Shown here: one piece after another, positions 1-7,532 of the stretch
Layout of the letters: each line of letters opens with the position of its first letter
Position numbering within the stretch: position 1 is the first letter of the stretch
NCBI GenBank assembly: GCA_902826945.1
Contig: CADEGS010000023.1
Span: 1-32,039 of the forward strand
Length of the DNA stretch: 32,039 bases
Reading direction: 5' to 3'
Origin: an uncultured bacterium
Lineage (GTDB): Bacteria > Planctomycetota > UBA1135 > GCA-002686595
Program-made: the position numbers and the translations under genes
Notes under the pieces: model-generated
The model's input: the letters and a program-made list of their open reading frames with translations, nothing else
What the model was told of the DNA's origin: nothing
The model's database searches: none

Positions 1-651
1 ACGCAGGAGAACTTCCGCGAGTTCGAGGAGGCCGGGATCACGCTCGAGATCTCGCCCTCGATCAGCGCCTCGCGCTACTTGCGGCTCGACATCTCGCTCG
101 TCGTCAGCACGTTCACGGGCTCCTTCTCGTCGAGCTCCGCGATCCCGCCGCCGCGGATCACGCGCGAGATCGCGACGACGGTCAACGTCCCCGACGGCGA
201 CACGATGGTGATCGGCGGCATCATCACCGACAACCTCTCGGAGACCAGCCGGCGCACGCCGTGGATCTCCGACATCCCGCTGCTCGGCCGCCTGTTCCGC
301 CGCGACTCCTCCACGAACACGCGCACGACGCTCTACTTCTTCGTGACGCCGCACATCATGCGCGATCGCGACTTCGCCGATCTGGCGGAGATCTCCTACC
401 TGCGCAAGCTCGACGCCGCCGAGGTGATCGGCCAGGACCGCGTGCGCATCGTCGACCCGACCTTCGGCAAGCAGGAGGACGTGATCGACTTCGAGAGCTT
501 CCAGATCCCGCTCTACCGCAGCCCCGTGCGCGGCGAGGTGGACGCGGAGTCGATCGGCCTGACGCCCGAGCGCCGGCGCGAGCTGATGGAGAAGGCGCGC
601 GAGAACGAGCCGCCCGACGCCGGCGCGACCGGCACCAAGGGCGCCGGCTAG
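1..651 (+). CDS. gspD: Type II secretion secretin GspD, C-terminal part
   Basis: This is the 3' end of a secretin gene; the reading frame is open from base 1 and the start lies outside the window. About 216 residues are visible. They include the conserved end of the secretin beta-barrel domain: a VPDGDTMVIGG motif, then a DIPLLGRLFR motif, then a TLYFFVTPHIM strand. These are hallmarks of the GspD/PulD/PilQ family, which forms the outer-membrane pore. After the barrel comes a charged tail of about 90 residues ending in a Gly/Ala-rich stretch; this could correspond to the S-domain region, but no pilotin-binding motif was recognised. gspE begins 2 bases after the TAG stop. The assignment as T2SS rather than type IV pilus secretin rests on the downstream gspE-J order. 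Confidence 0.9.
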   Translation, partial: TQENFREFEEAGITLEISPSISASRYLRLDISLVVSTFTGSFSSSSAIPPPRITREIATTVNVPDGDTMVIGGIITDNLSETSRRTPWISDIPLLGRLFRRDSSTNTRTTLYFFVTPHIMRDRDFADLAEISYLRKLDAAEVIGQDRVRIVDPTFGKQEDVIDFESFQIPLYRSPVRGEVDAESIGLTPERRRELMEKARENEPPDAGATGTKGAG

Positions 652-653
652 CG

Positions 654-2357
654 ATGGTCAGCCTGTCCGACCTGCTCGTGAACGCCGGGCTCTCGCGCGA
701 GCGCCTGGAGGAGTGCCGTCGCCTCGCCGCCTCCACGGGCGAGGCCCTGGACCGCACGATCCTGAAGAAGGAGTACCTCGACGAGGAGAAGCTCCTCCAG
801 GCCTACGCCGCGCACCTGGGCTACGAGTACCGCGGAATGCTCGAGGGCACGCAGGTGCCGGCGGCCTTCGTGAACCGCATCCCCGTGCAGTTCACGCGCA
901 ACTACAACCTGATCGCCCTCTCGCAGGAGAACGGGCTCCTGCGCGTGGCGACCTGCTCGCCGCTCGACCCGCAGCCGATGGACGACCTGGCCGCCATGCT
1001 GGGGCTCGAGGTCGAGCCCGTGCTGGCGCCGCGCAACGAGATCACCACGCTGATCGCGCGCGCCTACCGCCACAAGGCGGACGGCGTGGACGAGGCGCTG
1101 GCCGACGTGTCGGAAGACGCCGACATCCAGGGCCTGGCGAACGAGATCGACGAGGCCGAGGACGTGCTCGACGTCTCGAACAAGGCCCCGATCATCAAGC
1201 TCGTCAACACGATCCTCTTCCAGGCGCTGAAGCTGCGCTCGTCGGACGTCCACTTCCACCCCTATCCCGACCGCACGCAGGTGCGCTTCCGCATCGACGG
1301 CATCCTCTACGACATGGATTCGGTGCCGCGCAAGGCACAGGAGGCCATCGTCAGCCGCGTGAAGGTCATGGGCCGCATGGACATCGCCGAGCGCCGCCTG
1401 CCGCAGGACGGCCGCGCGACGATCAAGCTCGGCGACGGCGAGGTGGACGTGCGCATCAGCTCGGTGCCGACGTCGAACGGCGAGCGCATCGTCATGCGAC
1501 TGCTCGACAAGACCGCCAAGCTCTACCGGCTGGAGGAGATCGGGCTCTCCGCCGCGAACATGGCGATGATGCGCGACTACATCACGTGGAGCCACGGCAT
1601 CATCCTGGTCACCGGCCCGACGGGCTCGGGCAAGACGACCACGCTCTACGGATCGATGGGCGAGATCGACACCACGCAGAAGAACGTGCTGACGATCGAG
1701 GATCCCGTCGAGTACTCGCTGCCCGGCATCAGCCAGGTGCAGGTCAACAACAAGAAGGGCCTGACCTTCGCGGCCGGGCTGCGCTCGTTCCTGCGTCAGG
1801 ACCCCGACGTGATGATGGTCGGCGAGATCCGCGACCTGGAGACGGCCGAGGTCGCGATCCGCGCCGCGCTCACCGGCCACCTGGTGTTCTCCACCGTGCA
1901 CACGAACGACGCCCCGAGCACGATCACGCGCATGGTCGATCAGGGCGTCGAGCCGTACCTCGTGGCGAGCTCCCTCATCCTGGTCATCGCCCAGCGCCTG
2001 GTGCGCACGATCTGCCCGCACTGCAAGACGCTCGAGCCCCTGACCGACGAGTGGACCGCCAAGCTCAAGAAGGTCGACATCACGCCGCAGATGGTCGGCG
2101 GCCAGATCGCCTACGGGCTGGGTTGCGACGAGTGCTTCCACTCGGGCTACGCCGGCCGCACGGCGATCTACGAGTTCCTGCCCGTGGACGAGACGCTGCG
2201 CACCCAGATCATGGAAGGCGCCACGGCCACGCAGATGAAGCGCTCGTGCATCGACCGCGGGATGGTCACGCTGCGCATGGACGGCCAGGAGAAGATCCTG
2301 ACGCGCCAGACCACGCCCGACGAGGTCCTGCGCGTGACGCAGCTCGACATGGGCTGA
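654..2357 (+). CDS. gspE: Type II secretion ATPase GspE
   Basis: Cytoplasmic hexameric ATPase that powers pseudopilus assembly. The protein is 567 aa, a normal length. An N-terminal T2SSE_N/MshEN-like domain (about residues 1-150) is followed by the ATPase core. Visible motifs: Walker A GPTGSGKT at about 321-328; the Asp-box and Walker B region with MMVGEIRD (E391); the His-box segment STVHTND; and a zinc-binding tetracysteine made of CPHC (C454, C457) and CDEC (C491, C494), which is typical of GspE/PilB. The ATG at 654 starts 2 bases after the gspD stop. The same frame stays open well upstream, but that extension is only an out-of-frame reading of gspD. gspF follows 13 bases downstream. PilB is the alternative; the neighbouring pseudopilin genes favour GspE. 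Confidence 0.95.
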   Translation: MVSLSDLLVNAGLSRERLEECRRLAASTGEALDRTILKKEYLDEEKLLQAYAAHLGYEYRGMLEGTQVPAAFVNRIPVQFTRNYNLIALSQENGLLRVATCSPLDPQPMDDLAAMLGLEVEPVLAPRNEITTLIARAYRHKADGVDEALADVSEDADIQGLANEIDEAEDVLDVSNKAPIIKLVNTILFQALKLRSSDVHFHPYPDRTQVRFRIDGILYDMDSVPRKAQEAIVSRVKVMGRMDIAERRLPQDGRATIKLGDGEVDVRISSVPTSNGERIVMRLLDKTAKLYRLEEIGLSAANMAMMRDYITWSHGIILVTGPTGSGKTTTLYGSMGEIDTTQKNVLTIEDPVEYSLPGISQVQVNNKKGLTFAAGLRSFLRQDPDVMMVGEIRDLETAEVAIRAALTGHLVFSTVHTNDAPSTITRMVDQGVEPYLVASSLILVIAQRLVRTICPHCKTLEPLTDEWTAKLKKVDITPQMVGGQIAYGLGCDECFHSGYAGRTAIYEFLPVDETLRTQIMEGATATQMKRSCIDRGMVTLRMDGQEKILTRQTTPDEVLRVTQLDMG

Positions 2358-2370
2358 GAGGCCCGGCGCG

Positions 2371-3645
2371 ATGCCGATCTTCGAGTACAAGGCCTACGCT
2401 CCCGGAGGCGCGACGAAGACCGGCGTGATCGACGCGGACACGCCGCGCGCCGCGCGCCAGGCCCTGCGCCGCCAGAACATCCTCGTCAGCGATCTGCGCG
2501 AGGTCGGCAGCCGGCGCAAGGCACGCAAGGCCGCGCCGGCGGCGCGGCGCCGGAGCGGCGGCGCGCTCCTGGGCCGGCTCAAGACCCTGCGCCAGCAGCG
2601 CGGCGGCCCGCGCGGGAAGGACCTCGAGACGGTCACGGCCATCACGCGCCAGATGGGCACGCTGCTCGGCGCGGGCATCCCGATGGCCGACGGGCTCAAG
2701 GCCATCATCGACCAGGCGCAGTCGCGGCGCATCGAGACGATGTTCCGGGAGATCCGCGAGCGGATCACGCAGGGCACCTCGTTCGGCGACGCGCTGGCCG
2801 ACTACCCGTCCCTGTTCAGCGACCTGTACGTGAACATGGTCAAGGCGGGCGAGGCGACCGGCCAGGTCGACACCGTGCTGAGCCGCCTGGCGGACTTCAT
2901 GCAGCGCCAGCGCGCGCTGCAGCGCAAGGTGGTCTCGGCGCTGACCTACCCGCTCCTGATGGTCGTCATCGGCATGCTCGTCGTGTCGATCCTGATGACC
3001 GTGGTCGTGCCCAAGATCACGGACATGCTGCAGGACACCGGCCAGACGATGCCGGCGCCGACCATGCTCCTGATCACGATCAGCAACGTCTTCAAGGGCT
3101 ACTGGTGGGCGATCCTGCTCCTGCTCGCCGCGATCTCGTACGGGTTCGAGCGCTTCTACAAGACGAAGGCCGGGCGCGCGCTGGTCGACCGCAACGCGCT
3201 GCGCTTGCCGATCGTGGGCGAGCTCCTGCGCAAGCAGGCCGTGGCGCGCTTCACGCGCACGCTGTCGACGCTGCTCTCGAGCGGCGTGCCCGCGGTGCGC
3301 AGCCTCGAGATCGTCGAGAACGTCGTCGGCAACCGCGTCCTGGCCGACGCCACGCGCCACATCCGCCAGCGCATCCTCGAGGGCACCGACATCGCCACCC
3401 CGCTGAAGGCCAGCGGGGCCTTCCCCAGCGTGGTAGGCTACATGGTCTCGATCGGCGAGCAGTCGGGCGAGCTCGAGCAGATGCTCGACCGCATCGCCGA
3501 CGCCTACGACGAGGAGATCGAGGTGGTGACCGAGCGCGTGACCACGGTCCTCGAGCCGATCATGATCGTGATCCTGGCGGTCGTGGTCGGCTTCATCGTG
3601 TGGGCCATCGTGCTACCCATCCTGCAGGTCGGCTCGATCCAGTGA
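2371..3645 (+). CDS. gspF: Type II secretion inner-membrane platform protein GspF
   Basis: Polytopic inner-membrane protein (424 aa) that links the GspE ATPase to the growing pseudopilus. It starts with the family-typical MPIFEYKAY. Two T2SSF helical domains are visible, about residues 88-212 and 287-410, both carrying the pattern of an R/K-rich start, a GE-x-(T/S)-G motif (GEATGQ and GEQSGE) and a hydrophobic end. Three membrane segments fall at about 189-214, 245-262 and 397-421. A basic, low-complexity linker (about 48-80) separates the N-terminal region from the first domain. A GAGAGG-type ribosome site spans the gspE stop. gspG follows after 33 bases. Confidence 0.94.
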   Translation: MPIFEYKAYAPGGATKTGVIDADTPRAARQALRRQNILVSDLREVGSRRKARKAAPAARRRSGGALLGRLKTLRQQRGGPRGKDLETVTAITRQMGTLLGAGIPMADGLKAIIDQAQSRRIETMFREIRERITQGTSFGDALADYPSLFSDLYVNMVKAGEATGQVDTVLSRLADFMQRQRALQRKVVSALTYPLLMVVIGMLVVSILMTVVVPKITDMLQDTGQTMPAPTMLLITISNVFKGYWWAILLLLAAISYGFERFYKTKAGRALVDRNALRLPIVGELLRKQAVARFTRTLSTLLSSGVPAVRSLEIVENVVGNRVLADATRHIRQRILEGTDIATPLKASGAFPSVVGYMVSIGEQSGELEQMLDRIADAYDEEIEVVTERVTTVLEPIMIVILAVVVGFIVWAIVLPILQVGSIQ

Positions 3646-3678
3646 GCCGGCCGGCCCATCGACCAGGAACCCAACGTC

Positions 3679-4119
3679 ATGAACATCCGACGCAAGATCC
3701 GAGCCGGCCGCGCGGGCTTCTCGCTGGCCGAGCTCATGGTCGTCATCGTCATCATCGGGCTGCTCGCCACGATCGTGCTCCCCAACGTGCTGGGCCGGCT
3801 CTTCACCGGCCAGACGGGCAAGGCCAAGGCCGACATCATGTCGATCGAGCAGGCCCTGAACTCGTTCGCGGTGGAGAACGGGGGCCGCTTCCCCGACAGC
3901 CTCGAGGCGCTGGTGACACCCGACGAGAACGGCAACTCCTACCTGGACCGCGAGACCGTGCCCAAGGACCCCTGGGGCAACGAGTACATCTACGAGCCGC
4001 CTGGACCGGGACAGGCCAAGCCGATCGTGCGCACCTACGGCGCCGACGGCGCGCCGGGCGGCGAGGACAAGGATCGCGACTTCGACAACGTCATGATCAA
4101 GAACGGCGACGTCAAGTGA
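3679..4119 (+). CDS. gspG: Type II secretion major pseudopilin GspG
   Basis: Major pseudopilin, 146 aa, exported and processed by the prepilin peptidase. The class III signal is clear: a basic leader of 13 residues ends in Gly13, followed by FSLAE with the required Glu at +5 (E18) and a hydrophobic helix. The C-terminal half carries the GspG calcium-loop signature (DENGNSYLDRETVPKDPWGN) and a short acidic end with EDKDRDFDN. Length and motif order match GspG rather than a type IV pilin. An AGGAA ribosome site lies about 9 bases before the ATG. The gene sits 33 bases after gspF and 26 bases before gspH. Confidence 0.95.
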   Translation: MNIRRKIRAGRAGFSLAELMVVIVIIGLLATIVLPNVLGRLFTGQTGKAKADIMSIEQALNSFAVENGGRFPDSLEALVTPDENGNSYLDRETVPKDPWGNEYIYEPPGPGQAKPIVRTYGADGAPGGEDKDRDFDNVMIKNGDVK

Positions 4120-4145
4120 GCGCGCGCGGCCGGGGCTGAAGGATC

Positions 4146-4712
4146 GTGTCCCGCGCGGCGCGCAAGGCGGGCCGCCCGCGAGGCGGCTTCTCGCTGGTCG
4201 AGCTCCTGGTGGTGATCGCCATCCTGGGCATGGTGAGCGGCGTCGCCTGGGTCTCCTGGCAGGCGCTCCTGCCCAACCAGAAGCTCAACTCGGCCGTGCG
4301 CCAGCTCTCCGACGTGCTTTACGGCACGCGCGCCGAGGCGATCGCCCGCAACCGCGAGTTCCGCATCTACTACGACCTCGACAAGGAGACCTACGTCGTG
4401 CGCACCCCCTACTCCACCGAGGGGGGCTACGCCGTCGCCGAGGACGAGCCGCACGTGTGGGTGGACGACTCGAGCCTGGCCGAAGCCGGACTCGAGATCG
4501 AGTCGGTCACGATCGACGATCGCACGTACGACGACGGCACCGTGTACGTGCGCTTCGACCCGCTGGGCGCCTCGTCGTACCACGTCATCGTGCTGCGCCA
4601 GCCGCTGTTCGACCGCTCCTTCACCATCGAGGTGCTGCCGATCACGGGCGAGATCCGCTTCCACGACGGCTACCACGAGCGCGACCTGGCCGAGGAGCGC
4701 GACTTCGAATGA
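4146..4712 (+). CDS. gspH: Minor pseudopilin GspH (FimT-like)
   Basis: Minor pseudopilin of 188 aa from a GTG start. A short basic leader ends at Gly14, then FSLVE with Glu at +5 (E19) and the hydrophobic N-terminal helix. The following region (LRQLSD-like helix, then paired beta strands with a LYGTRAEAIARNREFRI segment) matches the GspH/FimT fold, in which this A-R-A-E-A-I-x-R pattern is conserved. The start is the only suitable one upstream of the leader; an AAGGA lies unusually close to it (2-3 bases). The stop overlaps the gspI start (ATGA), so the two are probably translationally coupled. Confidence 0.85.
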   Translation: MSRAARKAGRPRGGFSLVELLVVIAILGMVSGVAWVSWQALLPNQKLNSAVRQLSDVLYGTRAEAIARNREFRIYYDLDKETYVVRTPYSTEGGYAVAEDEPHVWVDDSSLAEAGLEIESVTIDDRTYDDGTVYVRFDPLGASSYHVIVLRQPLFDRSFTIEVLPITGEIRFHDGYHERDLAEERDFE

Positions 4713-5320
4713 GCGCGCCGCGCGCGAGCGCCCGCGGCGGCTTCACGCTGGCGGAGGTGGCGGTGACCCTCGTCATCGTCGGCATCGGGCTGCTGCTCGT
4801 GCTGCAGGGCCTCTCCAGCTCGAAGTTCACCGCGGCGCAGACGCTGCACCGCAAGGTGGCGCGCGAGCTGGCCCTCTCCACCCTGGGCGAGATCCAGTCC
4901 GGCCTGTACCGCGAGGAGCTGGACGACGACCGCCTGTTCGGCAACTACGGCGAGCAGGGCTACGAGGAGTGGCTGTGGGAGGTCGTGTTCGGCGACGAGA
5001 CCTTCAGCGACGAGGACCAGGAGTCGAGCTCGCTCCTCTTCGACTCCTTCCGCGACCGCGAGCGCCGCCAGCTCGAGGCCGAGCGCACGACGAGCCGCGA
5101 GGACCGCGACAAGGACGACGAGGACACGTCCGAGTCGGCCGACCCCTACGTGAAGGTGCGCATCCGCGTCGGCTTCCCCAAGCTGGGCGAGTTCCCCGCC
5201 TCGCTGACGCTCGAGCGCTGGATGCCGCACGAGGACGTCTACGGACCCGACGAGGAGGCCGCGGACGCGAGCGGCAGCCCGACCGGCGAGTCCGGCGACG
5301 CCGGGGAGCAGGCGCCGTGA
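4709..5320 (+). CDS. gspI: Minor pseudopilin GspI-like
   Basis: Type II secretion minor pseudopilin, 203 aa. The prepilin leader ends at Gly11, followed by FTLAE (E16) and a hydrophobic helix that ends in LQGLSSSKF. Its position between gspH and gspJ supports GspI. It is longer than usual for GspI (about 120-130 aa). The extra length is an acidic and highly charged insert at about residues 97-146, rich in D, E, R and S, and an acidic C-terminal tail. The insert looks surface-exposed and disordered; its role is unknown. The ATG overlaps the gspH stop (ATGA), and its own TGA overlaps the GTG of gspJ. Confidence 0.75.
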   Translation: MSAPRASARGGFTLAEVAVTLVIVGIGLLLVLQGLSSSKFTAAQTLHRKVARELALSTLGEIQSGLYREELDDDRLFGNYGEQGYEEWLWEVVFGDETFSDEDQESSSLLFDSFRDRERRQLEAERTTSREDRDKDDEDTSESADPYVKVRIRVGFPKLGEFPASLTLERWMPHEDVYGPDEEAADASGSPTGESGDAGEQAP

Positions 5321-6237
5321 GCCGCTCCTCGCCCGGCCAGCGCGCCGGCTTCACGCTGGTCGAGGTCATGGTGGCGCTCCTGATCGTGGGCTTCATCATG
5401 GTCTCCGTCACCGAGATCCTGGGCGTCGCGCGCAACAGCCGCGACGTGATCCACAACATCCAGGAGCGCCACCTGGCAGGGCCGGCGATCCTGGCGCAGA
5501 TCGAGTCCGACCTGCGCGCGCTGTTCGTCTACGACCGCGACGAGCGCGGCGTCCTGCGCATCCAGGACAAGGTGCTCTCGGGGCTCGACGCCGACACGGT
5601 CGACTTCGTTTGCACGACGGACAGCCTGCTGCCCTTCACACCCGGCGCGCGCAGCGACTTCCAGCGCGCCGACCTGACCGAGGTCGGCTACCGCCTGCGC
5701 CCCAACCCGGAGAACGACGACTTCCTCGAGCTCTACCGCCGCGAGGGCTTCGGCCTCGACGACAAGCCCTTCGACGGCGGCCGCTTCGCGCTGCTGCACG
5801 ACCGCGTCAAGGGGCTGAACGTCGAGGTCTTCGCCGAGGACGGGCCCGACGCCGAGCCGGTCGAGCAGTGGGGCACGCCGAACGACGAGAACGTCGGTCT
5901 GCCGAAGTGGATCGTGATCGAGCTCACGATCGAGATGGCGCCGCGCCTGGTGCGCGAGCAGCTCTTGATCGACCGCCGCGAGCTGACCTACCGGCGCGTG
6001 ATCCGCCTGCCGAGCGAGCTGGCGCGCGCGCTCGAGCTGAAGCCCGTGCCGCTCATCCCGCAGATCGGCCCGGCCACCCAGCAGGACGCCGTCGGCGGGG
6101 CGGCGGGCGGCGCCGGAGGCGGGGGCGACCCGGGAAGCGGGAGCGGCGGCGACCCGCGCACGCCCGGGGACGGGGGCGGCGGCGGCAGCGGAGCGCCCGA
6201 CCTGGGCGAGATCCTGAGCGGCGGCGGCGGCGGCTGA
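5317..6237 (+). CDS. gspJ: Minor pseudopilin GspJ-like with Gly-rich tail
   Basis: Type II secretion minor pseudopilin, 306 aa, starting at a GTG that overlaps the gspI stop (GTGA). The leader ends at Gly11, followed by FTLVE (E16) and a membrane helix. The body (about residues 35-250) has the GspJ-like pattern of a long helix, an L-x-x-I-E-S-D-L-R-A-L segment and then mixed strands. From about residue 256 to the end the protein is almost pure Gly, with Asp, Pro and Ser, which is not a usual GspJ feature. It is the last gene of the operon in this window. The next gene is convergent, so gspK, L and M are not at the expected place. Confidence 0.78.
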   Translation: MSRSSPGQRAGFTLVEVMVALLIVGFIMVSVTEILGVARNSRDVIHNIQERHLAGPAILAQIESDLRALFVYDRDERGVLRIQDKVLSGLDADTVDFVCTTDSLLPFTPGARSDFQRADLTEVGYRLRPNPENDDFLELYRREGFGLDDKPFDGGRFALLHDRVKGLNVEVFAEDGPDAEPVEQWGTPNDENVGLPKWIVIELTIEMAPRLVREQLLIDRRELTYRRVIRLPSELARALELKPVPLIPQIGPATQQDAVGGAAGGAGGGGDPGSGSGGDPRTPGDGGGGGSGAPDLGEILSGGGGG

Positions 6238-6254
6238 GGTCGGCGCTCCGTCCC

Positions 6255-7532
6255 TCAGAGCGCGCGCCCGATCCGCTCGCGGCCGCCCATGTACGGGCGC
6301 AGCGCCGCGGGCAGCCGCACGCGGCCGTCGGGCTCCTGGTGGTTCTCGAGCAGCGCCAGGAGCAGGCGCGTGCTGGCCGCCACCGTGTTGTTCAGCGTGA
6401 AGCAGTGCCGCACGCGCCCCTCGCCGTCGCGGTAGCGCAGGTTCAGGCGCCGCGCCTGGTAGTCGTGGAAGCGCGAGGCCGAGTGCGTCTCGCCGTAGCC
6501 CTCGCGCGAGGGCATCCAGGTCTCGATGTCGAACTTCTGCACGTGCGGCACGCCCAGGTCGCCGCCGCAGACGTTGACCACGCGGTAGGCGAGCTCGAGC
6601 TGGCCCAGCACCTCCTCGGCGTTGGCCAGGATCGCGCGGTGGTGCTCGAGGCTGCGCGCCTCGTCGGCCACGTCGATCACGACCTGCTCGACCTTCTGGA
6701 ACTGGTGCACGCGGTAGAGCCCGCGCGTGTCCTTGCCGTAGGTGCCCGCCTCGCGCCGGTAGCAGGGCGTGCGCGCGACGTAGCGCTTGGGGAGCGCGGC
6801 CTCGGCCAGGATCTCGCCCGCGTGCAGCGCCGTCACCGGCACCTCGGAGGTGCCGGCCAGGTACAGCTCGTCGCGCTCGTCGGTGCGGTAGGTCTGCTCC
6901 TCGCCGCCCGGGAAGTAGCCCGAGCCGACCAGCGGCTCGCGCCGCACGAGCATCGGCACCGAGAGCGGCACGAAGCCCTTGCCGAGCATGTGGTCCACCG
7001 CGAGCGAGAGCACCGCGTTCTCGAGCAGCGCCAGGTCGCCCAGCAGCACGTAGTTGCGGCTGCCCGCCAGGCGCGCGCCGGCCTCGATGTCGAGCCAGCC
7101 CTGCGCGCTCGCGAGCTCGACGTGGTCGCGGGGCGCGGAGCCGAAGCGCGGCGGCTCGCCGCGGCGGTAGAGCTCCACGTTGTCCGCGTCGCTCTTGCCC
7201 TCCGGCACCTCCGGCGCGGGCACGTTGGGCACGACGAGCTGCTTCTCGAGCAGCGCGGCCTCGACCGCTCCCAGGCGCTCCTCCAGGCCCTTCAGCTCCG
7301 TCTTCGACTCCGCTTGCTCGGCGACGAGCGTCGCGCGCTGCGCGGGCGCGGCCTGCGCGATGGCCTTGCCGGCCGCCTTCTGCCGCGCGCGCAGGTCGTC
7401 GGCGCGCTGCCCGAGCTCGCGGCGCTCGCGGTCGAGCTCGAGCACCCCGTCCACGTCGCAGGTCACGCGCTTCTTGCGCGCGCCCTCTTTCACCAGGTCC
7501 GCGTTCTCGCGGATGAACTTGAGGTCCAGCAC
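6255..7532 (-). CDS. serS: Seryl-tRNA synthetase
   Basis: Cytoplasmic class II aminoacyl-tRNA synthetase that charges tRNA-Ser. The 425-aa length is standard. The N-terminal LDLKFIREN start and the antiparallel coiled-coil arm (about residues 27-100) bind the tRNA long arm. The catalytic core shows the TSE serine-binding motif (228-230), motif 2 with CYRREAG...QFQKVE (257-282) and motif 3 with NNT...R389...ENHQ (381-399). The GTG at 7532 is chosen because it gives the canonical VLDLKFI start; it overlaps the TAG of the upstream gene by one base (TAGTG), and no strong ribosome site is seen, so coupled translation is likely. The gene ends 17 bases from the convergent gspJ. Confidence 0.96.
   Translation of the reverse strand: MLDLKFIRENADLVKEGARKKRVTCDVDGVLELDRERRELGQRADDLRARQKAAGKAIAQAAPAQRATLVAEQAESKTELKGLEERLGAVEAALLEKQLVVPNVPAPEVPEGKSDADNVELYRRGEPPRFGSAPRDHVELASAQGWLDIEAGARLAGSRNYVLLGDLALLENAVLSLAVDHMLGKGFVPLSVPMLVRREPLVGSGYFPGGEEQTYRTDERDELYLAGTSEVPVTALHAGEILAEAALPKRYVARTPCYRREAGTYGKDTRGLYRVHQFQKVEQVVIDVADEARSLEHHRAILANAEEVLGQLELAYRVVNVCGGDLGVPHVQKFDIETWMPSREGYGETHSASRFHDYQARRLNLRYRDGEGRVRHCFTLNNTVAASTRLLLALLENHQEPDGRVRLPAALRPYMGGRERIGRAL

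Noticed and set aside
648..2390. Minus-strand open frame opposite gspE
   Set aside because: Covers the whole GspE gene, whose motifs are unambiguous; the translation has no recognisable domain.
6110..6234. GGC-rich end of gspJ as a repeat element or recombination site
   Set aside because: It is in frame and codes for the Gly-rich tail, with no exact unit repeated; simple low-complexity coding sequence explains it.
6238..6254. Bidirectional terminator between gspJ and serS
   Set aside because: Only 17 bases with no inverted repeat or T-run.
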